The position numbers were made by a program, and so were the translations under genes. Below the pieces are notes generated by a model. The model made no database searches. It saw nothing but the letters and a program-made list of their open reading frames with translations, and was not told the DNA's origin. From NCBI RefSeq assembly GCF_900110955.1, contig NZ_FOFR01000001.1, positions 728,410-792,409 on the forward strand: a stretch of DNA of 64,000 nucleotides, read 5' to 3'. Shown here one piece after another: positions 41,741-50,806 of the stretch. The stretch's first letter is position 1. Each line of letters begins with the position of its first letter. Source of the stretch: Lentzea xinjiangensis (lineage in GTDB: Bacteria; Actinomycetota; Actinomycetes; Mycobacteriales; Pseudonocardiaceae).

Positions 41741-43140
41741 AGCGTGATCAGACCCCGGAAGACGGCGTACATGTCCATCACCGCCAGGGCCAGCGGCACG
41801 ACCGAGGCGATCAGGACCGCCTCGATGATGTCGACGGTCCTGCGCAGCGGCGGCGAGAACTTCTGGCCGGGGAACACCACGCCGAGCACGAGCGCGAGGG
41901 CGCCCAGCAGCAGCAACGCGCCGAAGACGAAGGCGATCCGGTCGAACGCCGACGAGGTGATCAGCCAGCCGAGCAGGATGCCCGCGCTCGCCACCATGCC
42001 GGTCGACAGCAGCGCCACGGCCTGTGCGCCGTTCGCGTACGCACGGCCGCGCATCATCAGCACGATCGCGACGACCACGGCGTAGATCGGGCCCCAGACG
42101 GTGCCGGCGGACGCGGCGACGATGGCGGCCAGCGCCGCGACCGTGCCGGTGCCGATGATCATGCCGGTCAGGTACTCGTGCGCCACCGCGGTGCGGCGCT
42201 CGATCACCGCGTACTCCGGGAAGCCGCTGTCCTCCTTGAGGTCCTCGGCGTTCGTCGGCACGACGGGCGGCGGGATCTTGGCGAGCTGCAGCGTCAGCCT
42301 GGGCAGCAGCGACAGCGCGCCGAGCGCCACCGCGCCGGTCGCGGCGGCCACGCCGGGGAGCGGGTGCTCGACGAACGTCGCGACGAGGAACGCGAGCGAG
42401 ACGAACGTGCCGGCCGTGGCCGCGGCGATGAACACCGTGATGCCCTGGCCGATCAGCAGGATGCCGCCCCACGCGAAGATCATCAGCAAGGCCGAGGCGA
42501 GCAGCATCTTCGGGCTGAAGCCGACACCGGGCACCGCGTGGTAGCCCGCGACGAACGCCATCGGCAGCGAGCCGCACGCGGCGATCAGCACACCGGTCGA
42601 CGCCGATCCGTAGGCCCGCGAGATGGTCGCGCCCGCCGCCAGCGCGGCGACGGCGCCGACGGCGCCGGCGATGGCGGCGGCGAGCCCGCTGCCCGCGCCG
42701 CCCGCGGTGATCGGGCCGGACAGGAAGAGCGCCACCGCGGCGGCGATCAGCGCGAGCGCGCCCGCGATGTGGCCGAACCGCTGCGCGGTCTCCTTGGTCC
42801 AGGGCCGGAACGAGTCCGGGTCGGACTCCGCGATCGCGTCGACGACGTCGTCGTACAGCGGCGGCGGCGGGTTCTCGTTGCGGCGGCGCAACTGCAGCAG
42901 CTCACCGTCGACGACGCCGAGCGAGGCCAGCGTGCGCGCGGGGTCGAGCGGGCTGTCGCCGAGCTTCGCGAGGCACCAGCCACCGTGCCGGACGCCACCG
43001 TCCGGAGTGGCTTCTCTCGCCATGTCCAGCAGCATCGGCAGGAGATCGGCCACCGCCACGTCGGCGGGCAGCGCAACGTCGATACGCGTTCGAGGTGCCA
43101 CCACCGTGACACGGCTGAACACCGTCGTACCGGTCGCCAC
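41737..43140 (-). CDS. eccD: Type VII secretion channel protein EccD
   Basis: A 467-residue membrane protein starting at GTG behind AGGGGG. Residues 1-85 form the ubiquitin-like domain (RVTVVAPRTRIDVALPADVA ... LASLGVVDGELLQLRR). After a linker about eleven hydrophobic helices follow, as in the EccD family, whose dimers form the vestibule of the ESX pore. Translation is coupled to mycP through a four-base overlap. Divergent from eccC across a 232-bp spacer. Confidence 0.93.
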   Translation of the reverse strand: MATGTTVFSRVTVVAPRTRIDVALPADVAVADLLPMLLDMAREATPDGGVRHGGWCLAKLGDSPLDPARTLASLGVVDGELLQLRRRNENPPPPLYDDVVDAIAESDPDSFRPWTKETAQRFGHIAGALALIAAAVALFLSGPITAGGAGSGLAAAIAGAVGAVAALAAGATISRAYGSASTGVLIAACGSLPMAFVAGYHAVPGVGFSPKMLLASALLMIFAWGGILLIGQGITVFIAAATAGTFVSLAFLVATFVEHPLPGVAAATGAVALGALSLLPRLTLQLAKIPPPVVPTNAEDLKEDSGFPEYAVIERRTAVAHEYLTGMIIGTGTVAALAAIVAASAGTVWGPIYAVVVAIVLMMRGRAYANGAQAVALLSTGMVASAGILLGWLITSSAFDRIAFVFGALLLLGALALVLGVVFPGQKFSPPLRRTVDIIEAVLIASVVPLALAVMDMYAVFRGLITL

Positions 43141-43372
43141 CAGGGCCCCCTAAGTCTGATCAGCTCTTGCAAACGATGTGCCCGACCCTATTGGTCCACT
43201 CGGACGCTCGGCGGGCGGCCCTAGTATGGCCGCACCGGCACCTTTCGCACGTGTGGTTCGCAGAACACGTCCGACTGGGTTTTTTCCCGACCCACCTTCG
43301 TGACGCGCGCGGATGCGCAATAGTGTCGGTTGCTACTGGTGGCGTAACAAGAGTCGAAGAGGTGCCTGTCAG
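43141..43372. other. Divergent eccD / eccC regulatory region
   Basis: A 232-bp spacer that should hold promoters in both directions. On the plus strand a TAGTAT hexamer occurs at 43222-43227, but no -35 is found at the proper distance. No SARP-type heptamers were seen here. GAAGAGG near its right end is the eccC ribosome site. Confidence 0.45.
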
Positions 43373-46300
43373 TTGAGCACGCTGCAGTTCAAGCGAACGG
43401 CACGCCTTGCTGCTCCCCGGCCCCCGGGCGGTGAGGTCCACCTCGAGCCGCCGCCAGAGGTCCCCCGGATCATCCCCGGCAACATCATGATGAAGGCGAT
43501 GCCCGTCGTCATGATCATCGCGTCCGTCGGCATGATGGGCATGATGTTCGTGTTCGCGCCGCGGCAGCCCGCGGCGATGATCATGCCGGGCATGATGATG
43601 ATCTCGACCATCGGCATGATGGCGAGCGGCATGGGCTCGGGCAAGGGCCAGAAGAAAGCCGAGATGAACGAGGACCGCAAGGACTACCTGCGGTACCTCG
43701 GCCAGATGCGCGACCGCGCCCGCGAAGCCGCCGACGAGCAGCGCGCCGAGCGCGAGTGGGTGCACCCGGACCCGCAGATGCTGTGGTCGCTCGCCACCAC
43801 CCGCCGCATGTGGGAACGCCGCCAGAACGACCCCGACTTCTGCCACCTGCGCGCCGGACGGGGCTCGCAGCGCCTCGCCACCCGCCTGGTGCCGCCGCAG
43901 ACCGGGCCGGTCGAGGAGCTCGAGCCGATCGCGACGCTGGCCCTGCGCCGGTTCGTGCGCGCCCACTCGCTCGTGCCCGACCTGCCGATCTCCATCGCGC
44001 TGCGCGGGTTCGCCGCCGTCGGCCTGCTCGGCGACGTCGAGGACCGCCGCGACCTCGCGCGCGCCCTGCTCGCCCAGCTCGTCACCTTCCACGCCCCGGA
44101 CGACCTGCTGATCGCGATCGTCAGCGCCGGCCGCACCAAGCAGCTCTGGGAGTGGGCGAAGTGGCTGCCGCACGTGCAGCACCCCACCGACATCGACGGC
44201 ATCGGCCAGCGCCGCATGATGGCCAACTCGCTCGCCGAGATCGAGGCGATGCTGGACGAGAACCTGCGCGACCGGCAGCGGTTCACCCGCAACGCCCCGC
44301 CGCCGCCCGACCAGCCGCACATCGTGATCGTCATCGACGACGGCGACATCAGCCGCGAAGAGATGATCATCCTCGAGGAGGGGCTGGTCGGCGTCACGCT
44401 GCTCGACCTGTCCGAGTGCCTCGGCAACCTGACCGCCCGCCGCGGGCTGCGCCTGGTCGTCGAGAACAACCAGCTCGGTGCCCGTTCCGCGAGCGGTGTC
44501 GAGTGGTTCGGCGCGCCGGACCGGCTCTCCGTCGTGGAGGCGGAGGCGCTGGCCCGCAGGCTCTCGCCGTACCGCATGGGCGCCGCCGGCGAGGCCGGTG
44601 GCGACAGCGGCGAGGACCCGTTGGCGATGAGCAACAACCCGCCGCTGCTCGAGTTCATGGGCATCCCCGGCGACCCGATGACGTTCGACGTGCAGCAGGC
44701 GTGGCGGCCGCGGCCCAAGCGCGACCGCTACCGCATCCCGTTCGGCATCGGTGAGCACGGCCAGGCGGTCGAGCTCGACATCAAGGAAGCGGCCGAGGAC
44801 GGCATGGGCCCGCACGGCCTGTGCATCGGCGCGACCGGTTCCGGCAAGTCGGAGTTCCTCCGCACCCTGGTGCTGGGCCTGCTGGCCTCGCACTCGTCGA
44901 CGGCGCTCAACATGATCCTCGTCGACTTCAAGGGTGGTGCGACGTTCCTCGGCCTGGACAAGGCGCCGCACGTCGCCGCGACCATCACGAACCTGGCCGG
45001 CGACCTCACCCTGGTCGACCGCATGAAGGACGCCATCGCCGGTGAGGTGTCGCGCCGCCAGGAGGTGCTCGCGAAGGGCAACTACAAGAACGTCTGGGAC
45101 TACGAGAAGGCCCGCGAGAACGGCGCCCAGCTCGACCCGCTGCCCGCGCTCTTCATCTGCATCGACGAGTTCTCCGAGATGCTGACGGCGAAGCCGGACT
45201 TCATCGACATCTTCCTCCAGATCGGTCGTGTCGGCCGGTCGCTGCAGATGCACATGCTCCTCGCGTCGCAGCGCCTGGAGGAGGGCAAGCTGCGCGGCCT
45301 GGACACGTTCCTGTCGTACCGGATCGGTCTGAAGACGTTCAACGCGGCGGAGTCCCGCGCGGCGATCGGCGTGCCGGACGCCTACGAGCTGCCGCCGATC
45401 CCCGGCTCCGGCTACCTGAGCGTGCAGGGCATGCCGCTGACCCGGTTCAAGGCGCTCTACGTCTCGGGCACCTACCGGCCGTCGGGCATGCAGTCCGCCG
45501 GTGAGTCGGTGGCCGTGCGCAGCGACAAGCGCCCGCGGTTCTTCGTGCCGGACTTCATCGAGATCCCGAAGGAGCCGGAGCGGCCGGTCGAGCCGGTCCC
45601 GGTCGCGGTCGCGCCGGTCAAGGAGGACGCGAACGAGCCGACCCAGCTCGAGCTCATCGTCAACCGCCTCGTCGGCCAGGGCCCGCCCGCGCACGAGGTG
45701 TGGCTGCCGCCGCTCAACGAGCCGCCGACGATGGACACGATGCTGCCGCCGCTCGACGTGACGCCGGACCGCGGTCTCACCTCACCGGGCTACCCGGCGA
45801 ACAGCACGCTGCAGATCCCGGTCGGCGTGGTCGACAAGCCGTTCGAGCAGCGCCGCGACCTGCTGTGGGCCGACTTCTCCGGCGCCTCCGGCCACGGCGC
45901 GATCGTCGGCGGCCCGCAGTCGGGCAAGTCGACGCTGCTGCGGACGATCATCGCGTCGATGTCGCTGACGCACACGCCGCAGGAGGCGCAGTTCTACTGC
46001 ATCGACCTCGGTGGTGGCACGCTCGCGTCGATGGAGGACATGCCGCACGTCGGCGGGTTCGCCGGCCGTCTCGACGTCGACAAGGTCCGCCGCATGGTGG
46101 CCGAGCTGCAGACCCTGATCACCGAGCGCGAGCTGCGCTGGCGCGACCAGCGCATCGACTCGATGGCCGAGTTCCGCAACCGCAAGCGCCGCGGGGAGAT
46201 CCACGACGACGCCTTCGGCGACGCGTTCCTGATCGTGGACGGCTGGATGAACTTCCGCCAGGAGTTCGAGATGGTCGAGCCGCAGGTCCAGGCGCTGGCG

Positions 46301-47389
46301 GCGCAGGGTCTGTCCTACGGCGTGCACGTGATCGTCGCCGCCAACCGGTGGGCGGAGATCCGGCCCGCGATGAAGGACCTCCTCGGCACGCGGTTCGAGC
46401 TGCGCCTCGGTGACCCGAGCGAGTCCGAGATCGACCGCAAGGTCGCCGTCAACGTGCCGCCCGGTCGTCCCGGCCGCGGTCTCACCGGTGACAAGCTGCA
46501 CTTCCTCACCGGTCTGCCGCGCATCGACACCTCGCAGGACCCGACGACGATCTCGTCCGGTGTGCAGGACCTCAGCGCCAAGCTCAACCAGTCCTGGCAG
46601 GGCCCGCGCGCCCCGCAGGTCCGGATGCTGCCCGACCTGCTCGACTACGGGCAGTTCATGGCGCAGGTCCAGCAGGTCAACCCGAACCGCGGCCACCTGG
46701 TCCCGGTCGGCGTCAACGAGGACGAGCTCGCGCCGGTCTTCATGGACTTCGACGCGGACCCGCACTTCTTCGCGCTGGCCGACGGCGAGTCCGGCAAGAC
46801 GAACCTGCTGCGCACGATCATCCGCGGCATCATGACCAGCTACACCTCGTCCGAGGCGCTGATCCTGCTCGCGGACTACCGCCGCACGCTGCTCGGCTTC
46901 ATCGACACCGACCACCTGCTGAGCTACGCCGTGTCGTCGGCGCAGCTCACGCAGAACATCCAGGAGGTCAGGGGCTCGCTCACCAAGCGCCTGCCCGGAC
47001 CGGACGTCACGCAGGAACAGCTCCGCAACCGTTCGTGGTGGACCGGCCCCGAGGTCTTCATCGTCGTCGACGACTACGACCTGGTGGCCCCGCAGGGCGC
47101 CGCGAACCCGCTGCAGCCGCTGGCGGAGTTCATCCCGCAGGCCAAGGACGTCGGTCTGCACGTCGTCGTGACCCGCCGCATGGGTGGCGCGTCCCGCGCG
47201 CTGTACGACCCGGTCCTCGGCAAGCTGAAGGAGATCTCGGCGCCGCTGTTCGTCGGGTCCGGTTCGAAGGAGGAGGGCAACATCGTCGGCAACCTCAAGC
47301 CGTCGCCGCAGCCTCCCGGCCGGGGCACGATGGTGACCCGCAAGCACGGTCAGCAGCGCATGCAGTTCGCCTGGATCCAGCCCGACTAG
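43373..47389 (+). CDS. eccC: Type VII secretion motor ATPase EccC
   Basis: A 1338-residue FtsK/SpoIIIE-type motor, fused in one chain. The TTG start gives LSTLQFKRTARLAAP, the usual EccC beginning, with GAAGAGG upstream. Two transmembrane helices lie near residues 40-85 (Met-rich). Three ATPase domains follow with Walker A sites GATGSGKSE (Lys492), GGPQSGKST (Lys852) and DGESGKTN (Lys1142). All three keep the P-loop lysine; the third motif lacks one Gly of the consensus. EccC recognises the C-terminal signals of Esx-type pairs and drives export. Confidence 0.95.
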   Translation: MSTLQFKRTARLAAPRPPGGEVHLEPPPEVPRIIPGNIMMKAMPVVMIIASVGMMGMMFVFAPRQPAAMIMPGMMMISTIGMMASGMGSGKGQKKAEMNEDRKDYLRYLGQMRDRAREAADEQRAEREWVHPDPQMLWSLATTRRMWERRQNDPDFCHLRAGRGSQRLATRLVPPQTGPVEELEPIATLALRRFVRAHSLVPDLPISIALRGFAAVGLLGDVEDRRDLARALLAQLVTFHAPDDLLIAIVSAGRTKQLWEWAKWLPHVQHPTDIDGIGQRRMMANSLAEIEAMLDENLRDRQRFTRNAPPPPDQPHIVIVIDDGDISREEMIILEEGLVGVTLLDLSECLGNLTARRGLRLVVENNQLGARSASGVEWFGAPDRLSVVEAEALARRLSPYRMGAAGEAGGDSGEDPLAMSNNPPLLEFMGIPGDPMTFDVQQAWRPRPKRDRYRIPFGIGEHGQAVELDIKEAAEDGMGPHGLCIGATGSGKSEFLRTLVLGLLASHSSTALNMILVDFKGGATFLGLDKAPHVAATITNLAGDLTLVDRMKDAIAGEVSRRQEVLAKGNYKNVWDYEKARENGAQLDPLPALFICIDEFSEMLTAKPDFIDIFLQIGRVGRSLQMHMLLASQRLEEGKLRGLDTFLSYRIGLKTFNAAESRAAIGVPDAYELPPIPGSGYLSVQGMPLTRFKALYVSGTYRPSGMQSAGESVAVRSDKRPRFFVPDFIEIPKEPERPVEPVPVAVAPVKEDANEPTQLELIVNRLVGQGPPAHEVWLPPLNEPPTMDTMLPPLDVTPDRGLTSPGYPANSTLQIPVGVVDKPFEQRRDLLWADFSGASGHGAIVGGPQSGKSTLLRTIIASMSLTHTPQEAQFYCIDLGGGTLASMEDMPHVGGFAGRLDVDKVRRMVAELQTLITERELRWRDQRIDSMAEFRNRKRRGEIHDDAFGDAFLIVDGWMNFRQEFEMVEPQVQALAAQGLSYGVHVIVAANRWAEIRPAMKDLLGTRFELRLGDPSESEIDRKVAVNVPPGRPGRGLTGDKLHFLTGLPRIDTSQDPTTISSGVQDLSAKLNQSWQGPRAPQVRMLPDLLDYGQFMAQVQQVNPNRGHLVPVGVNEDELAPVFMDFDADPHFFALADGESGKTNLLRTIIRGIMTSYTSSEALILLADYRRTLLGFIDTDHLLSYAVSSAQLTQNIQEVRGSLTKRLPGPDVTQEQLRNRSWWTGPEVFIVVDDYDLVAPQGAANPLQPLAEFIPQAKDVGLHVVVTRRMGGASRALYDPVLGKLKEISAPLFVGSGSKEEGNIVGNLKPSPQPPGRGTMVTRKHGQQRMQFAWIQPD

Positions 47390-47406
47390 TTCCCGCTCGA
47401 CGACTT

Positions 47407-47450
47407 CGTGGGTGGTCCCGCCGTTCGGCGGGGCCACCCACGAGTCTTTT
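47407..47450 (+). terminator. eccC terminator
   Basis: CGTGGGTGGTCCCGCC pairs over 16 positions (one G-T wobble) with GCGGGGCCACCCACG; the hairpin is followed by AGTCTTTT. Begins 18 bp after eccC. Confidence 0.85.
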
Positions 47451-47653
47451 CGGGCAACGAGAAGTGGGCCCGCGGCCGAAGCCGCGGACCCAGCCGAACA
47501 GCAGGGGACTGTCCGGTTCCCCCATGACCGGTTCCGCCCTGACCGGCCCACTGGGGAGGGAGCCGGCCGGGTGGACACCGGCGAACGTGACACCCCCCAG
47601 AGCTTCGTTGTCACCTTCGCCTTCCGGCTGATCAGTACTGTGCCCGGTGGCGC

Positions 47654-47671
47654 TCACACTTCGGTCACACC
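47654..47671 (+). promoter_or_regulatory. Paired SARP-type heptamers upstream of the SARP remnant
   Basis: TCACACT, TCGG, TCACACC: two seven-base direct repeats spaced 11 bp apart, identical to two of the three repeats before the intact SARP gene. They lie about 40 bp upstream of the SARP remnant and may be what is left of its own promoter. No good -10 follows. Confidence 0.5.
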
Positions 47672-47708
47672 GGGCCCGCGTCCCCGGTCACCACACACGG
47701 GTGTCGCT

Positions 47709-47899
47709 GGGGAAGGAGGACCGGCGAACTGCGCGCAGGGCTCGCGTGGCGGCTACCGCGCCTCGGTCGACGTGCCGGAGCCGGACCGGCTGCTGTTCCG
47801 GTCACTCGTCGCGAGTGGTGACCTCACCGCGGTGGGGTTGTGGCGCGGCCCGATGCCCTGCGCCGGCACGACGTACCGCCGATGCCCCTGCGCGGATGA
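47709..47899 (+). pseudogene. Remnant of an AfsR/SARP-family regulator
   Basis: Frame 1 (47709-47852) translates to GGPANC, then GGYRASV, then LLFRSLVASGD and ending LWRGP. This matches the end of the winged-helix domain and start of the BTAD domain in both intact neighbours (for example GPANCV, GYVAEV, DLLRFREL, LWRGP). A second frame from 47852 continues with DALRRHDVPPM, matching DRLHREDVPQL, and soon reaches a stop. About 22 bases are missing at the junction, giving a frameshift. Both the DNA-binding start and all downstream domains are lost, so it cannot make a working regulator. Confidence 0.75.
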
Positions 47900-47948
47900 G
47901 CCGGCCCGGCCGCGGTGAAGAGGGAGGTACCGCGACGGACCGGCCGGT

Positions 47949-47992
47949 CGCGGTGCTGGTGGCCCCCCAGAACCCTTGCCACCAGCACCGCG
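47949..47992 (+). other. Strong hairpin upstream of the SARP promoter
   Basis: CGCGGTGCTGGTGGC pairs perfectly over 15 bp with GCCACCAGCACCGCG around a 14-base loop. It ends 23 bp before the first heptamer of the SARP operator. It could insulate the SARP promoter from upstream transcription. No T-run follows. Confidence 0.55.
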
Positions 47993-48015
47993 GGGAGAAC
48001 TCTGCCCCACCCCGC

Positions 48016-48055
48016 TCACACTTCGCTCACACCTCGGTCACACACCGTCTAAACT
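48016..48055 (+). promoter_or_regulatory. SARP-type operator and promoter of the first AfsR/SARP gene
   Basis: Three heptamers, TCACACT (48016), TCACACC (48027) and TCACACA (48038), are separated by TCGC and TCGG, an exact 11-bp period. TAAACT (48050-48055) follows five bases later as a -10, and the repeats occupy the place of the -35. SARP proteins are known to bind 11-bp-phased heptameric direct repeats over the -35, usually about 8 bp from the -10. The gene's GTG is 22 bp downstream, behind GGGGGGA. Confidence 0.7.
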
Positions 48056-48076
48056 GGCCTTGACCTGGGGGGATGT

Positions 48077-50749
48077 GTGCGAGCCGAGTACCGCGTGCTG
48101 GGGCCGCTGGAGGTGCTGCTCGACGGCGAGACCGTACCGGTGCCGGCCGGGCGGTGCCACGTGCTGCTGGCCGCGTTGCTGCTGCGGCCCAACCGGTTGG
48201 TCCCGGTCGACGAGCTGGTCGACCGCGTCTGGGACGGCGAGCCGCCCACGGCTGATCGTGCGCACAAGACGTTGCAGCAACTGGTGCGGCGGCTGAGGGT
48301 CGCGCTGGGCGACGCGGACTGCGTGCGCACCCGGCCGGGTGGGTACCAGGCGGCCGTCGAACCGGACCAGCTCGACCTGCTGCGGTTCCGCGCGTTCGTC
48401 GGCTCGGGCGACTTCGGTGCGGCGTCGGCGTTGTGGCGTGGACCGGTGCTCGGCAACGTGCCGTCGGACCGCCTGCACCGCGAGGACGTGCCGCAGCTCG
48501 TGAACGAGCGGCTCACGGTGCTGGAGCGGCGCATCGACGGGGACCTGGACCGCGGCCTGGCCGGGGAGCTCGTGGCCGAGCTGCGGTCACTCGTCGCCGA
48601 CCACCCGTTGCGGGAGTCGTTCTGGGGGCACCTGGTGCTCGCGCTGCACCGGTCGGGACAACGCGCCGAGGCGTTGGCCGCGTACCGGGAGGTCCGGGAG
48701 AAGCTCGCCGACGAGCTGGGTGTCGATCCCTGTCCGGCGCTCCAGCGGCTGCACCGGCAGGTCCTGCACGCCGAGGTGCCGCGGGGGAGTCGCCGCCGGC
48801 TGCCGCGGCAGCTACCCGCGGGCGTGCGGAACTTCGTGAGCCGCCACGAGGAGCTCCGCTTCCTGCAGGAGGCGGCGGGGGTCACGGTCGTGCACGGCGT
48901 CGGTGGCGTCGGGAAGACGGCGCTGGTGCTGCGCTGGGCTCGTGCGGCGAGGGAGCGGTTCCCGGACGGCGACCTCTACGTGAACCTGCGCGGGTTCGAC
49001 CCCGAGGCCCAGCCGGTCGACCCGGCGGCGGCGGCCGAGATGCTGCTCGTGGGACTGGGCGTGGACGACGTCCCGGCCACGGCCGAGGTGCGCTTCGCGT
49101 TGCTGCGCTCGACGCTGGTGGACCGGCGGCTGCTGCTGGTGCTGGACAACGCCGCCTCGTCCCGCCAGGTCCTCCCCCTGCTGCCCGGCGCGGCCGGAGT
49201 GCGGGTGGTGATCACGAGTCGCAACCAGCTCCGCGCGCTCGTCTCACAGCACGACGCGACGGCGATCGGCCTGCGGCAGCTCGATCCGGAGGCGGCCCGG
49301 TCGTTGCTCGCCGCCGTGCTGGGTGCGGACCGGCTCGACGCCGAACCGGAAGCAGCGCGCGAGATCGCCGAGCGGTGCGCGGGACTGCCGCTGGCGCTGC
49401 GGGTCTTCGCCGAACGCGTGTCGCGGTTCCCCGGCACGTCGCTGCGCGAGTTCGTCGCGGAGCTGGTGGGTGCGCGGCTGGATGCCTTGAGCGACTTCGA
49501 CGACGTCGACGTGCGGACGGTGTTCTCGTGGTCGTACCGGGCCCTGGACGAGGAGGCGGCGCGGATGTTCCGGCTGCTGTCCGTCCACCCCGGACCCGAC
49601 TTCGACGTCACCGCCGCCGCCGCGCTCGCCGGTGTGCCGGTGGCCCGGGCGCGCAGGTTGCTGGAACGACTCGTCGCCGACCACCTCGTGCAGTCGCGGA
49701 CGCCCGGCCGCTACGACCTGCACGACCTGCTGCGCGCCTACGCGGCCGAGCTGTGCGGGGACGACGAGGCGGCCGCGCTGCGGCTCACCGAATGGCAGGT
49801 CCACACCCTCGAGAACGCCAGGGCGTTGGAGAGAGGGCAGATCGTGGTGCACGCGGACGCGATCACGTCCGGTGTGGTGCCGCAGGAGTTCACCGCGCGG
49901 TTCGACGCGATCGCGTGGGTTCGGCAGGAGTGGGACAACCTCCGCGCGGTCCTGCACATGGCACTGGGCCGCGGGTGGGGGCGACTCGCGATGATGATCC
50001 CGACGCACCTCGACATGTTCACCGTCTTCAACCGGTCGCGCCGGTCGGAAGCCGTCGAGATGTACGAGGCCGTCCAGCAGTTCGGAACAGCCCGCGAACA
50101 GGGAATCCGGCTGTTCAAGGTGGCCGGCCTCTACACCGACGTCGGCCGCTTCGACGACGCGCTGGCCTGCTTCGCCGGGGCGCTGAGCTTCGCGCGCGAG
50201 GCCGGTGAGCGGGACACCGAGGCGGCAGCGCTCATCAACCAGGCCCTGCTCCACACCGCGCTGAACCGGCCGGCGGACGCGCTGGACAGCGCGCGACGGG
50301 CAGCCGGGATCAGCGCCGAGATGGGGGACCGGTACCTGGAGAGCGCCGCCAGGGCCAACATCAGCTTCTACCTGAACAGGCTCGGCCGTTACGAGGAAGC
50401 CCTCGAGGAAGCGGAGCGCGCCGCCGTTCTGGTCGCCGAGCTGGACGACGACTACCTGACCGCGCGCGTGTGGGCCCTGCAGGGCAGGGCACTCGCCACC
50501 CTCGGCAGGTTCGGCGAGGCGGCGGACCGCCTGAGCGCCGCCGCGGAGGTCATGGTCAGGTTCGGCGACGCCGACAACGAGGCCGTGGCGCTGGAACACC
50601 TGGGAATCGCCCTGGCCGGTCTGGGCCGGCGCGGGGAAGCCTCCGCCGCGTGGCGACGCGCGATCGGTCTGTGGCGTGATCGGGATGACCCGGAAGCGGA
50701 GCAGCACGCCGCGCGCGTGGCGGGGCTCGAACGGGAGAAGGGGTCCTGA
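48077..50749 (+). CDS. AfsR/SARP-family transcriptional regulator with NB-ARC and TPR domains (first)
   Basis: An 890-residue regulator. Residues 1-95 are the winged-helix DNA-binding domain (YRVLGPLEVLLDGE ... LLLRPNRLVPVDELVDRVWD). Residues 97-245 are the BTAD helical domain. An NB-ARC/STAND ATPase follows with Walker A GVGGVGKTAL (Lys280), a LLLVLDNA Walker B strand and a GLPLALR motif. From about residue 640 there are TPR-like repeats. Such proteins integrate a signal through the ATPase/TPR part and activate target operons. It stands next to eccC with a likely autoregulatory operator, so control of the secretion locus is plausible but not shown. Confidence 0.92.
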   Translation: MRAEYRVLGPLEVLLDGETVPVPAGRCHVLLAALLLRPNRLVPVDELVDRVWDGEPPTADRAHKTLQQLVRRLRVALGDADCVRTRPGGYQAAVEPDQLDLLRFRAFVGSGDFGAASALWRGPVLGNVPSDRLHREDVPQLVNERLTVLERRIDGDLDRGLAGELVAELRSLVADHPLRESFWGHLVLALHRSGQRAEALAAYREVREKLADELGVDPCPALQRLHRQVLHAEVPRGSRRRLPRQLPAGVRNFVSRHEELRFLQEAAGVTVVHGVGGVGKTALVLRWARAARERFPDGDLYVNLRGFDPEAQPVDPAAAAEMLLVGLGVDDVPATAEVRFALLRSTLVDRRLLLVLDNAASSRQVLPLLPGAAGVRVVITSRNQLRALVSQHDATAIGLRQLDPEAARSLLAAVLGADRLDAEPEAAREIAERCAGLPLALRVFAERVSRFPGTSLREFVAELVGARLDALSDFDDVDVRTVFSWSYRALDEEAARMFRLLSVHPGPDFDVTAAAALAGVPVARARRLLERLVADHLVQSRTPGRYDLHDLLRAYAAELCGDDEAAALRLTEWQVHTLENARALERGQIVVHADAITSGVVPQEFTARFDAIAWVRQEWDNLRAVLHMALGRGWGRLAMMIPTHLDMFTVFNRSRRSEAVEMYEAVQQFGTAREQGIRLFKVAGLYTDVGRFDDALACFAGALSFAREAGERDTEAAALINQALLHTALNRPADALDSARRAAGISAEMGDRYLESAARANISFYLNRLGRYEEALEEAERAAVLVAELDDDYLTARVWALQGRALATLGRFGEAADRLSAAAEVMVRFGDADNEAVALEHLGIALAGLGRRGEASAAWRRAIGLWRDRDDPEAEQHAARVAGLEREKGS

Positions 50750-50806
50750 GCCGACCGAGCCGCGGCCTCGGCACGGTTCTGCGCAGCGCCACCCCCGGCT
50801 GCGGCG

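Larger units (their letters stand above)
47451..48015. other. Spacer between eccC and the first SARP gene
   Basis: No intact gene. In order it contains a small GGGCCCGCGGC hairpin, a pair of TCACACN heptamers (47654-47671), a broken SARP fragment (47709-47899), and a 15-bp hairpin (47949-47992), before the operator of the first SARP gene. Confidence 0.6.

Noticed and set aside
43222-43227. TAGTAT as an eccC promoter
   Set aside because: The only TTG-type -35 nearby is 25 bp upstream, too far for a normal promoter.
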